From positions 1,426,001 to 1,490,000 of the forward strand of contig NZ_AP025183.1 in assembly GCF_020885975.1 (NCBI RefSeq): DNA of 64,000 bases. Reading direction: 5' to 3'. The position numbers and the translations under genes are program-made. The notes beneath the pieces are model-generated. The model was not told the DNA's origin and made no database searches. It worked only from the letters and a program-made list of their open reading frames with translations. Positions 19,084-26,958 of the stretch are shown here, in pieces. Source of the stretch: Flavobacterium ammonificans. GTDB lineage: Bacteria > Bacteroidota > Bacteroidia > Flavobacteriales > Flavobacteriaceae. Numbering within the stretch: position 1 is the stretch's first letter; each line of letters opens with the position of its first letter.

Positions 19084-20148
19084 ATGAAACAATTTTTGGT
19101 TTATTTTTTAGTGTTTCTAACACTTTCTTCCTGTTCTTCTATAGGACTAAGGCATTCAGAGAATCAATCTATTGCGCTTTCAGGTATAGAAAGAGTAGAT
19201 ACATTGTTAATGGATAAAATTAGTATTAGAGCAATCACAATCGCTAATGATAAAGTTTGGTATTCTGCTGATAAGTCTCGATTTGGCTGTATAGATTTAG
19301 TATCGTTACAAAAAAAAGAAATCGAAATAGGTTCCAATAAGCAAACAGAGTTTAGAAGTATTGCTCAAACAAAACACTTTATTTTTGTGTTAAGCGTTGC
19401 CAATCCAGCATTATTGTATCGAATTGATAAACAAGACTTAAGTTATGAATTAGTATATCATGAACAGCATGAAAAAGTCTTTTATGATAGTATGCAATTT
19501 TGGAATGATAAAGAAGGAATTGCAATTGGCGATCCCATTGCATCAAGTTTTTCTTTGATTGTTACCAAAGATAGCGGTAAAACTTGGCAAAAGATACCAG
19601 CTAGTCAATTGCCAAAATTAGAAGAAGGAGAAGCTTTTTTTGCTGCGAGTAATACGAGTATTATTACCAAAAAAGAAAAAACTTGGGTGGTATCTGGAGG
19701 AAAACAATCAAGGGTGTTTTTTTCAAATAATAAAGGAAAAAATTGGGAAGTATATTCCACTCCTATAGTTCAAGGTAAATCCATGACAGGAATATTTACT
19801 GCCGATTTTTACAATGATAAAATTGGTTTTATTTCTGGAGGTAACTATGAGAATTTAGAGCAAAATTACGATAATAAAGCACTCACATTAGATGGCGGTA
19901 AAACTTGGAATTTAGTAGCTCAAAATTTAGGGTTTGGTTATGCGTCTTGTGTGCAGTATGTTCCAAGAAGTAAAGGAAACGAATTGGTATCTGTTGGCGC
20001 ATCAGGAATTTTTTATTCTGGAGATCGCGGACATACTTGGAAACAATTCAGTTCAGATAAAACATTGTATACTATTAGAATGATAAATGACGTTACTGCT
20101 GTTGCTACTGGAAAAAATAAAATTATTCTAATTCATTTTAAGAAGTAG
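19084..20148 (+). CDS. YCF48/BNR-like beta-propeller lipoprotein
   Basis: The 354-residue protein has a lipoprotein signal (LTLSSCSS, lipid-attachment Cys near residue 17). It contains repeated propeller motifs such as DSGKTWQ, NKGKNWEV, DGGKTWNL and DRGHTWKQ, which are Asp-box/BNR repeats of the type found in YCF48-like proteins. An outer-membrane or periplasmic location is likely. The biochemical role is not known, and an oxidoreductase label sometimes given to this family has no support in the sequence. It follows the hppD terminator and probably has its own promoter. Confidence 0.75.
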   Translation: MKQFLVYFLVFLTLSSCSSIGLRHSENQSIALSGIERVDTLLMDKISIRAITIANDKVWYSADKSRFGCIDLVSLQKKEIEIGSNKQTEFRSIAQTKHFIFVLSVANPALLYRIDKQDLSYELVYHEQHEKVFYDSMQFWNDKEGIAIGDPIASSFSLIVTKDSGKTWQKIPASQLPKLEEGEAFFAASNTSIITKKEKTWVVSGGKQSRVFFSNNKGKNWEVYSTPIVQGKSMTGIFTADFYNDKIGFISGGNYENLEQNYDNKALTLDGGKTWNLVAQNLGFGYASCVQYVPRSKGNELVSVGASGIFYSGDRGHTWKQFSSDKTLYTIRMINDVTAVATGKNKIILIHFKK

Positions 20149-20180
20149 TGAACATTAGTTTTTCATTATTTTTTTTGCAT

Positions 20181-20642
20181 TTAATCTTTTCGTTGTTGCC
20201 CTTTATTTCGGTATTGGGCTAATAATTTTCTATTAAAATCTTCTTCTAACTTTTTTAGGAGAATTATTTTTGATGGAGGGATAACTCCTTTCAAATTAGC
20301 TGCAAATTTTTTTCTAAGCAAAAATAATTCTTCTTCGTTTTTGTCCATTTGGTTCAATAAAAGACTTGCCTCTTTTTCTGTCATTTTATCTTTACTCTCA
20401 TTGTATTTTTTGATCAATGTTCTTGATTTAGAGTGTTTCAATTCAAACTCTTTATCTTCAAAAGCAGTGTAGATAGGCCAAAATTTATCAGCCTCGCTTT
20501 GACTTAAGTCCAATTCAGTAGTTAGAAATTCAATTTTCATGGATTTAATTTGCTCTCTTTTTTCTTTCATTTTGTCTGATTGAGCTTGAGAATTGAAAGA
20601 AATCAATAAAAAAAGCAGCGCTATAATAGAGGATATTTTCAT
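20181..20642 (-). CDS. Periplasmic helical protein of the ECF sigma module (Spy/CpxP-like)
   Basis: The 153-residue product has a signal peptide (MKISSIIALLFLLISFNSQAQ) and a highly charged, all-helical body with the phrase LDLSQSEADKFWPIYTAFE. This pattern is typical of small periplasmic proteins encoded beside ECF sigma factors in Flavobacterium, and the fold is probably Spy/CpxP-like. It is the last gene after the sigma factor and a one-helix membrane protein, 18 bases downstream of the latter. A role in sensing envelope stress is inferred from context. Confidence 0.65.
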   Translation of the reverse strand: MKISSIIALLFLLISFNSQAQSDKMKEKREQIKSMKIEFLTTELDLSQSEADKFWPIYTAFEDKEFELKHSKSRTLIKKYNESKDKMTEKEASLLLNQMDKNEEELFLLRKKFAANLKGVIPPSKIILLKKLEEDFNRKLLAQYRNKGQQRKD

Positions 20643-20660
20643 GGTGGTATTTTTAAATGG

Positions 20661-21074
20661 TTATTCTGATAGTAAGATTTCTATAGAAGGACTTGTTGCT
20701 AAAATGGTTTCTAATGTTTCGTCTTGAACAATTAATTGAGACTTAAGTGTGTCTAGATCTTTTCCATCCAAATCATTGATAAGTTCATAAGCATCAATTT
20801 CTGAGTGGTATACAAAATGATCTTCATAAGTGGCAGAATCTAATTCTGCTGAGTTTGATTGAATTAAATTGAAAACAGGTATTGAAAGCAGAATTAAAAC
20901 TGCAGCAGCGGCTGCAAATAGCCAATACTTTTTGTCAGTCTTCAAAGAGATTATTTTACTTTCCTCCTGAGGTAATTTTGAAAGTATCTTATCTGAAAAA
21001 TCAACAAAATAATTTTCTGGAGTAGAAAATCCAGAAGTGATTTTTGATTTTGTATTTAATTTATCTTTTTCCAT
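20661..21074 (-). CDS. Single-pass membrane protein, probable anti-sigma factor
   Basis: This 137-residue protein has a cytoplasmic N-terminus of about 48 residues, one membrane helix (YWLFAAAAAVLILLSIPVF, about 49-67) and an acidic periplasmic tail. No zinc-binding anti-sigma motif (HxxxCxxC) is present. It lies directly after the ECF sigma gene with a 33-base gap, the usual place of a cognate anti-sigma factor. The role is an inference from topology and position; the N-terminal segment is short for a sigma-binding domain. Confidence 0.55.
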   Translation of the reverse strand: MEKDKLNTKSKITSGFSTPENYFVDFSDKILSKLPQEESKIISLKTDKKYWLFAAAAAVLILLSIPVFNLIQSNSAELDSATYEDHFVYHSEIDAYELINDLDGKDLDTLKSQLIVQDETLETILATSPSIEILLSE

Positions 21075-21107
21075 AACGTTAATTAGACTTTGTAATGATG
21101 TAAAGGT

Positions 21108-21650
21108 TTAATTGTGATGCATATAAGCTTCTATTTTTTTTGATGCGTGATGGTAAGACGCTTTTAATGCTCCTACAGACGTATCTAAAATACTTGCAAT
21201 TTCTTCATATTTCAATTCCTCAAAATATTTCATTTTAAAAACCAATTGTTGTTTTGTAGGAAGAAGCGCAATCGCTTTGTGTAATTTAATTTGGATTTCA
21301 TCACCATCAAAATAGCTATCTGCACTAAGATTATCAATTATTTTGGAATTTAGCTCCTCGACTGAAACTTTATTGCGTTGTGCTTTTTGTTTGAGAAACG
21401 TCAATGCTTCATTAGTTGCAATTCGATACATCCAAGAAAAGAGTTTGCTATCTCCTTTGAAGTTTTTTAAGTATTGATATATTTTTAAAAACGTGTTTTG
21501 CAATACATCATCTGCATCGTCATGATTTAACACAATGTTTCTAATATGAAAATATAAAGGCTTTTGGTAGGTATTCAAGAGTTTTTGAAACGCTTCATTT
21601 TGCGTTTTGGGATCCAACAGTAGTTTAATAAAATCCTTTTCTTCTTCCAA
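21108..21650 (-). CDS. ECF-family RNA polymerase sigma factor
   Basis: The 180-residue protein has region 2 (about 20-90) with DDADDVLQNTFLKIYQYLKNF and the -10 recognition helix around LFSWMYRIATNEAL, and region 4 (about 120-175) with LPTKQQLVFKMKYFEELKYEEIA and the recognition helix near VGALKASYHHASKK. It has no region 1 or 3. Two envelope protein genes follow on the same strand, giving a likely sigma/anti-sigma/periplasmic partner operon. The SRPBCC gene upstream on the same strand ends 54 bases before it and might be co-transcribed. Confidence 0.9.
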   Translation of the reverse strand: MEEEKDFIKLLLDPKTQNEAFQKLLNTYQKPLYFHIRNIVLNHDDADDVLQNTFLKIYQYLKNFKGDSKLFSWMYRIATNEALTFLKQKAQRNKVSVEELNSKIIDNLSADSYFDGDEIQIKLHKAIALLPTKQQLVFKMKYFEELKYEEIASILDTSVGALKASYHHASKKIEAYMHHN

Positions 21651-21704
21651 AACTTTGGTTTAACTAATTAGATTTTGATTCAATCAAAAGGTTTAAATGA
21701 ACAA

Positions 21705-22799
21705 TTAAATTGTTGTGGGATTAATTTCAGATTCGATTGGATTTGTATCTTCAGTTTTAACTTCCACTTTTGGACTAGTTTTTTTAGAGCGAATAGGAAA
21801 GTAGATTTCTGTTTTCCATTGGGACGGGTATTTACTTTCAGATTTACCAATACTAAATACTTCTAAATGAGAAAAATCGGAATCTATGGTAATTATTTTT
21901 TGGTTTATGTACGCATTGGTTTTTTTCAACGCTTCTTTAATATGCGAGTAGTCACCGTATAAAGTAGTTTTAATAGCTTTAAATGGAGCTAACTCATCGG
22001 CCAAAATATCGCTTCCATCGCTTGTCATTATAGCTTGTTTGATTGGAACGCATAGAGAGATTTTAGCTAGACCATTTTTTGTATCGTAGGTGTGGTAGAT
22101 AATAAATGGTTTTCCATTTCGCTCTATCTGATTTTGATCGCAAAAAGCAATTAATTTTGGAAAAACAATTTTTGAGTTTTTTAAAACGGTATTGATTTTA
22201 CAAGTAAATGTTTGTTTCAAATAGGGAGTACCTTTCTTTTGTACTACTCCTTTAATATTGATCTTGTAGGTATTGATTTCATAGTCTAGATTTTTATCTA
22301 GATTAACTAAGCTTTTTTCAAATAGATTCCCAATAATTTTTCCAGCACCTCCATTAAGTGCATTGTAAATCTTGTATGAAAAGCTCATTTCACCTTCTGA
22401 TTTTAAAGTTACTTTAGTTCCACCTAAAGTGTCTTTGAATACCCAAGTAATATAAAATTCAGAACCTTCAATATTCATTTTTTGATCAATACGGGAGTTT
22501 TCTTGGAATGAATTGGTTTCGACCCATCCACTATTTTCAGTTCCAATCCATGAATATTGAGCATTTTGACTGATTGACTTTTTTGAAAAACGGGACTGAA
22601 CACTTTTTTCTCCGTCAATAAATACCATAAAATCTTCCCAGTTTTGAAAGTCATTGACATAACCAAACGCATTTGCCCTTGTAGTTTTAATTAATTTACT
22701 TTTTTCTACTTTAAACGTTCCTTTTTGGGTAGCAATAAATACAGAAAAAGAGATAAAGCTTAGAATTAGTAATAGGAATATGTATTTTAAGATTTTCAT
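21705..22799 (-). CDS. Membrane-anchored SRPBCC / GyrI-like domain protein
   Basis: The 364-residue protein has an N-terminal membrane anchor (about 5-25). A START/SRPBCC-like ligand-binding domain follows (about 30-170; NWEDFMVFIDG, WIGTENSGWVE, GEMSFSYKIYNAL). A C-terminal GyrI-like effector-binding domain comes next (about 190-340; YHTYDTKNGLAKISLCVPI, YGDYSHIKEAL). The tail is acidic and Pro/Thr-rich. Both domains bind small molecules in other proteins, but no ligand is known here. It is upstream of and co-directional with the ECF sigma gene. Confidence 0.7.
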   Translation of the reverse strand: MKILKYIFLLLILSFISFSVFIATQKGTFKVEKSKLIKTTRANAFGYVNDFQNWEDFMVFIDGEKSVQSRFSKKSISQNAQYSWIGTENSGWVETNSFQENSRIDQKMNIEGSEFYITWVFKDTLGGTKVTLKSEGEMSFSYKIYNALNGGAGKIIGNLFEKSLVNLDKNLDYEINTYKINIKGVVQKKGTPYLKQTFTCKINTVLKNSKIVFPKLIAFCDQNQIERNGKPFIIYHTYDTKNGLAKISLCVPIKQAIMTSDGSDILADELAPFKAIKTTLYGDYSHIKEALKKTNAYINQKIITIDSDFSHLEVFSIGKSESKYPSQWKTEIYFPIRSKKTSPKVEVKTEDTNPIESEINPTTI

Positions 22800-22872
22800 T
22801 TTGGGAATACTAATGGGTTACTAACGTAAAGTTAGCTATTTAAATCTAATTATAAGCAGGAATACTGATAAA

Positions 22873-23061
22873 CTAGCGCTTGAAGAAAATCTTAATTACA
22901 AACAGTAAAACGATGAAAAGAGCAAATCCTAAAAGTATCTTATAATTTCCTTTATAGAATAACTGGTGTAGTTTTGCATCTTTTTTATAGGCAAAAAACA
23001 TTGCAATTAAAAAGGCAAAAAAGAAAATAATTCCAAAGATTAATTGTCCGGTGCTAAACAT
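22873..23061 (-). CDS. Small two-helix membrane protein of unknown function
   Basis: From the ATG at 23061 the product is 62 residues, beginning MFSTGQLIFGIIFF. It has two hydrophobic helices (about 6-26 and 40-58) separated by a charged loop FAYKKDAKLHQ. I do not recognise a named family. A -7-like TAAATTTG lies at 23086-23079, 18 bases upstream of this start, and argues for it over a start at 23091 that would overlap the promoter. Confidence 0.65.
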   Translation of the reverse strand: MFSTGQLIFGIIFFFAFLIAMFFAYKKDAKLHQLFYKGNYKILLGFALFIVLLFVIKIFFKR

Positions 23062-23078
23062 AGTGTAAAATTTTAAAG

Positions 23079-23086
23079 CAAATTTA
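23079..23086 (-). promoter_or_regulatory. Putative -7 element of the 62-residue membrane protein gene
   Basis: The minus strand reads TAAATTTG, an exact TAnnTTTG match, 18 bases before the ATG at 23061. No -33 TTTG is seen at normal spacing. Confidence 0.4.
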
Positions 23087-23140
23087 GTCAATTGTTCAGG
23101 AATAGTTATTAATTTTCGAAATCATTTAAAGATTAAAATC

Positions 23141-23527
23141 ATGCAAAAACAAATTAACGCAGTCAAAGAATTCCATACGGCTTTTAGAATAGGTCATAGT
23201 GAATTTCCAATTGCTGATTTGGGTGAAACCAAAAAACAGCTTCGATATAATTTAATGAAAGAAGAAAATGAGGAATATCTTGAAGCGGTATTAAATAACG
23301 ATTTGGTTGAAATTGCCGATGCCCTAGGAGACATGTTGTATATTCTTTGTGGCACCATCATTGAACACGGGTTGCAGCATAAAATAGAAGCTGTTTTTGA
23401 TGAAATTCAGCGCTCCAATATGAGTAAGTTAGGAGAAGATGGAAATCCAATTTATCGCGAAGATGGAAAAGTAATGAAAGGTCCCAATTATTTTAAACCG
23501 GACTTTTCTAAAATCATAATGGAATAA
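23141..23527 (+). CDS. MazG-like nucleoside triphosphate pyrophosphohydrolase
   Basis: The 128-residue all-alpha protein has the metal-binding pattern EENEEYLEA followed by EIADALGDMLYIL, characteristic of the MazG/HisE/dUTPase-2 superfamily. These enzymes hydrolyse NTPs or phosphoribosyl-ATP to monophosphates. The single-domain size and the C-terminal GNPIYREDGKVMKGPNYF fit the stand-alone housecleaning subgroup. The exact nucleotide substrate cannot be read. It converges with ilvE over a strong shared terminator. Confidence 0.8.
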   Translation: MQKQINAVKEFHTAFRIGHSEFPIADLGETKKQLRYNLMKEENEEYLEAVLNNDLVEIADALGDMLYILCGTIIEHGLQHKIEAVFDEIQRSNMSKLGEDGNPIYREDGKVMKGPNYFKPDFSKIIME

Positions 23528-23544
23528 TTGAAATTTTGATTAAA

Positions 23545-23576
23545 AAAAAGCGATTTTCTGATGAAAATCGCTTTTT
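23545..23576. terminator. Bidirectional terminator between the MazG-like gene and ilvE
   Basis: AAAAAGCGATTTTC and GAAAATCGCTTTTT form a 14-base stem with a 4-base loop between convergent genes. Confidence 0.88.
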
Positions 23577-23582
23577 AAAAAA

Positions 23583-24626
23583 TTATACTTTGAAAGTCCA
23601 ACCAAAATGATCTTCACTTACTTTGTGTTGAATATTGGTTAACTCTTCTTTTAGTTGTAACGACCAAGGATTTTCATTTTTTGGCAATTCATAATAGGTG
23701 TCTTTGTATGAAAAACCGCTAATTGGACTAATAACAGCCGCAGTTCCTGCGCCAAATATTTCTTGAAGAGATCCGTTTTTGGCTGCTTCAACTAGTTCGT
23801 CCACTAAAACAGATCTAATTTCTACATCCATTCCATTTCTTTTAGCTAAATCCAACAAAGATTTTCTAGTTACACCATCTAAAATTCGTTCACTTACGGG
23901 AGCAGTTATTAATGTATTGTTAATTCGGAAAAAAACATTCATCGTTCCGGCTTCTTCTAACTTAGTATGTGTAGCATCATCCGTCCAAATAATTTGTTGA
24001 AATCCTTCTTTGTTAGCTAAATTGGTAGGGTAAAACTGTCCGGCATAATTTCCTGCAGCTTTAGCATAACCAATACCACCATTCGCAGCTCTACTGAAAT
24101 GTTCTGCAATTATAACTTTAACCTCTCCTGCATAATAGGATTTTACTGGAGACATTATAATCATGAATTTATAATTATTCGACGGGTTAGCAATAACCCC
24201 GGTACCTGTTCCTATCATAAAAGGTCTAATGTACATAGAGTGGTTTTTTCCTTTTTGAAGCCAATCTCTATCAATGCGTAATAGCTCAACTAAACCGTTC
24301 ATATACACTTCTTCAGGAACTTCTGGCATAGCCATTCTTTCTGCAGATTTATTAAATCGTTTGAAGTTTTCTTCTGGACGAAATAACCAAATGTCATTGT
24401 TTTCATCTTTGTATCCTTTCATACCTTCAAAAATGGCTTGTCCGTAATGAAATACTTTTAACGAAGGATCAACTAAGAAAGGGGCATAGGGCTTGATTGT
24501 TGGAGTTTGCCATTCGCCATTTATAAAGTCACATTCAAATAAATGATCTGTAAAAATTGCGCCGAAGCTTAAATTTTCAAAATCAACATCTTTAATTTTT
24601 GTGCTAGTTGCTTTTATTATTTCCAT
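23583..24626 (-). CDS. ilvE: Branched-chain amino acid aminotransferase
   Basis: The 347-residue fold-type IV PLP enzyme matches the BCAT family, with YGQAIFEGMKGY near residues 61-72, Lys189 of GYAKAAGNYAG as the PLP Schiff-base lysine, and EAGTMNVFF and EIFGAGTAAVI in the cofactor-binding C-terminal half. It interconverts leucine, isoleucine and valine with their 2-oxoacids. It is divergent from mnmD across a 261-base gap. Confidence 0.93.
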   Translation of the reverse strand: MEIIKATSTKIKDVDFENLSFGAIFTDHLFECDFINGEWQTPTIKPYAPFLVDPSLKVFHYGQAIFEGMKGYKDENNDIWLFRPEENFKRFNKSAERMAMPEVPEEVYMNGLVELLRIDRDWLQKGKNHSMYIRPFMIGTGTGVIANPSNNYKFMIIMSPVKSYYAGEVKVIIAEHFSRAANGGIGYAKAAGNYAGQFYPTNLANKEGFQQIIWTDDATHTKLEEAGTMNVFFRINNTLITAPVSERILDGVTRKSLLDLAKRNGMDVEIRSVLVDELVEAAKNGSLQEIFGAGTAAVISPISGFSYKDTYYELPKNENPWSLQLKEELTNIQHKVSEDHFGWTFKV

Positions 24627-24681
24627 TTTAGGCTTGATTAGTTTTATGTAATTAAATGTTTTTAAGCAAAATAAACTGTTG

Positions 24682-24689
24682 CAAAATTA
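24682..24689 (-). promoter_or_regulatory. Putative -7 element of ilvE
   Basis: The minus strand reads TAATTTTG, matching TAnnTTTG, 55 bases upstream of the ilvE ATG. The rest of the 261-base region up to mnmD holds a small palindrome TTAAGTT-TTT-AACTTAA at 24833-24849 and otherwise nothing recognisable. Confidence 0.35.
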
Positions 24690-24887
24690 AAAAAAAATCA
24701 TCACGAAACTTATGAAATAAACAGAAATAGTGTCAAATAACTGAGATTTATACATTTTTAAATTTAATCCTATATTTTCAGACGATTTGTTAATTATACA
24801 CTAACAAAATTCCGATTTCTAATGCGTACACCTTAAGTTTTTAACTTAAATTCGTGAAATAATGAATTTAAATTTAAATAGTACCTT

Positions 24888-25553
24888 TTGGAGAGAGAAA
24901 TAATTAGAACTAAAGACGGCTCAACTACCATACATATTAAAGATTGGGATGAATGTTATCATTCCAAACATGGTGCTATTCAAGAAGCACAACATGTATT
25001 TATTAAGAATGGACTTGCTTTATATCAAAATCAATCAGTTTCAATTCTTGAAATTGGCTTTGGGACAGGTCTGAATGCATTTATTACCTATCTCGAATCT
25101 AAAAAGTTAGATTTGGAAATTAACTATGTCGGAGTAGAGGCATATCCTGTAAGTATTTCTGAATTAAGTGCTATGAATTATGTTTCAGAATTGAATGCGG
25201 ATGATAAGAATGCGATTTTTAATTTATTTCATGAATCAAACTGGGAGGAAAAGGTAGTGATTGATCCTTTTTTTACCATTACTAAAAGACAACAGTTTTT
25301 TGAAGAAATTACTGATTGTGAACAATACGATTTAATTTATTTTGACGCTTTTGGTTACAGAGTTCAACCCGACTTATGGAGTACTTCTATATTTAAAAAA
25401 ATGCATACAGCATTGCGACCGGGAGGAAAATTAGTAACCTATGCAGCACGAGGTGTAGTAAAAAGAAGTATGATAGAAGTAGGTTTTACTGTAGAAAAAC
25501 TTCCGGGACCTCCAGGGAAGAGAGAAATGTTCAGGGCTACTAAGTATAAGTGA
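24888..25553 (+). CDS. mnmD: tRNA (mnm5s2U34) methyltransferase MnmD
   Basis: The 221-residue protein matches the stand-alone methyltransferase domain of MnmC, called MnmD when no oxidase domain is present. It has the SAM-binding loop LEIGFGTGLNAF and the family phrases HSKHGAIQEAQHVFI and DLIYFDAFGYRVQPDLW. It methylates the wobble uridine modification in some tRNAs. The start must be TTG at 24888: an in-frame TAG lies at 24879-24881 and no ATG or GTG lies between. The nearby ATG at 24862 is out of frame. Confidence 0.88.
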   Translation: MEREIIRTKDGSTTIHIKDWDECYHSKHGAIQEAQHVFIKNGLALYQNQSVSILEIGFGTGLNAFITYLESKKLDLEINYVGVEAYPVSISELSAMNYVSELNADDKNAIFNLFHESNWEEKVVIDPFFTITKRQQFFEEITDCEQYDLIYFDAFGYRVQPDLWSTSIFKKMHTALRPGGKLVTYAARGVVKRSMIEVGFTVEKLPGPPGKREMFRATKYK

Positions 25554-25659
25554 TAGTTAATAATGACTTAAAACAAAGTTAAAACTCATTTGAAATTGAA
25601 AGTTGTGATTTATATTTACACTATACTAAAATGAATGTTTAACCCAAATTGAATTCATT

Positions 25660-25854
25660 ATGACCAAAGTTATGCTTGACTACACAAAATCAATTTTAGA
25701 AAGAGTGAGTTTTGACCCAGCACTTTTTTATAAAGAATTGCAAAAAGCTATTCGCTCCTTACTTCCTTATGAAATGGAGCAACTTAAAGTATGGTTGTTA
25801 AATTTCACAAAAGAAAAACCAGAATTAAAACCTTGTTTAGAGGTAATCAAATAA
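25660..25854 (+). CDS. Small conserved-looking cytoplasmic protein, unknown function
   Basis: The 64-residue product is helical and charged (MLDYTKSILERVSFDPALFYKELQKAIR). It has no signal peptide, membrane helix or metal motif. I do not recognise a characterised family, although very similar small proteins are commonly seen in Flavobacterium from memory. It lies after mnmD with a 106-base gap and converges with oxyR. The reading frame has normal codon usage and an ATG start. Confidence 0.6.
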   Translation: MTKVMLDYTKSILERVSFDPALFYKELQKAIRSLLPYEMEQLKVWLLNFTKEKPELKPCLEVIK

Positions 25855-25855
25855 A

Positions 25856-25879
25856 AAAAAGGAGAATTTCTGCCTTTTT
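25856..25879. terminator. Possible bidirectional terminator before oxyR
   Basis: AAAAAGG and CCTTTTT flank a 10-base loop, with A and T tracts on either side. The right arm overlaps the oxyR stop codon. The stem is short, so confidence is moderate. Confidence 0.5.
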
Positions 25880-26819
25880 ATTTTTTTTGTAGCGGACTAA
25901 TTATTTCAACATTTTGAAATGTAATAGCTCCTTTTATGACTCCAGAGATGGTTGTACGTAATGCATCGATGATGTGTATTTTTAATTCACTTTTTGGATA
26001 AATTAAACTCACTTCTCTAGCTGGTTTGGGCTCTTTAAAATGACGTAATTTTAACTTGTCTGCATCTTTTAAATCCAAGGTATGTAAGTATGGTAATAGA
26101 GTAGTACCTAATCCTTCGTCTGCTAATTTTATTAAAGTTTCAAAACTTCCACTTTCGATTTGAAAATGATTAATGTCATTTTTGCTGTTATTTTTACATA
26201 GATTAAGTATCCCATCTCTAAAACAATGTCCGTCTTGTAGTAAAAGAATTTCATCTATATTCAAATCTGCAACTTCAATTTCTTGTTTATTAAAATGATG
26301 ATGTTGTTCAGGGATATAAGCCACAAATGGCTCAAAGTACAACACAATTTCTTTAATTTTTTCTTCTTGTAGAGGTGTAGCAGCAATAGCGGCATCTAAA
26401 TGTCCGTTATTTAATTTAGTGATAATTTCGTCAGTATTTAATTCCTCAATTATTAATTTAACTTTGGGATATTTTTTGATAAAATTATTTAAGAACATAG
26501 GTAACAACGTAGGCATAATCGTTGGAATTATTCCTAATCTAAATTCACCCCCAATAAATCCTTTTTGTTGTTCAACGATATCTTGAATTCTGTCAGCCTC
26601 ATTCACAATATTCTTAGCTTGTGATACTATTTTAAGACCAATATCTGTCAATTGAATCGGTTTTTTTGTACGGTCAAAAATTTGAATGCTAAGTTCTTCT
26701 TCAATTTTTTGAATTTGCATACTTAGTGTTGGCTGAGTTACAAAACATTTATCTGCTGCTACTGTAAAATTCTTGTATTCGGCAACAGCCAGTACGTATT
26801 TCAATTGAGTGATTGTCAT
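25878..26819 (-). CDS. oxyR: LysR-type peroxide sensor OxyR
   Basis: The 313-residue LysR-family regulator has an N-terminal winged helix-turn-helix (about 1-60, FTVAADKCFVTQPTLSMQIQ) and a C-terminal sensing domain. The redox cysteines are at Cys199 in DGHCFRDG and Cys208 in LNLC, the same positions and spacing as the disulfide pair of E. coli OxyR. It activates oxidative-stress genes when oxidised by H2O2. It is transcribed alone from a TATATTTG promoter, and its neighbour upstream is the SbtA-type operon end. Confidence 0.93.
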   Translation of the reverse strand: MTITQLKYVLAVAEYKNFTVAADKCFVTQPTLSMQIQKIEEELSIQIFDRTKKPIQLTDIGLKIVSQAKNIVNEADRIQDIVEQQKGFIGGEFRLGIIPTIMPTLLPMFLNNFIKKYPKVKLIIEELNTDEIITKLNNGHLDAAIAATPLQEEKIKEIVLYFEPFVAYIPEQHHHFNKQEIEVADLNIDEILLLQDGHCFRDGILNLCKNNSKNDINHFQIESGSFETLIKLADEGLGTTLLPYLHTLDLKDADKLKLRHFKEPKPAREVSLIYPKSELKIHIIDALRTTISGVIKGAITFQNVEIISPLQKK

Positions 26820-26839
26820 TATAATAGTATTTATTTATG

Positions 26840-26847
26840 CAAATATA
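26840..26847 (-). promoter_or_regulatory. Putative -7 element of oxyR
   Basis: The minus strand reads TATATTTG, an exact TAnnTTTG match, 20 bases upstream of the oxyR ATG. It predicts a very short leader. Confidence 0.45.
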
Positions 26848-26958
26848 AAAACAATAAGTTTGTCTTATATAACGTTTTCTAATAATTTTAAAAAAATGTA
26901 GAATTGTTATCTAATGAAAATGAATTTTTAAAAGTCAACCAAAAAGTTGCGTTCTATT

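Noticed and set aside
24833-24849. Terminator hairpin upstream of mnmD
   Set aside because: TTAAGTT-TTT-AACTTAA is AT-only, lacks a following T run, and no gene ends nearby; an operator or chance palindrome is more likely.
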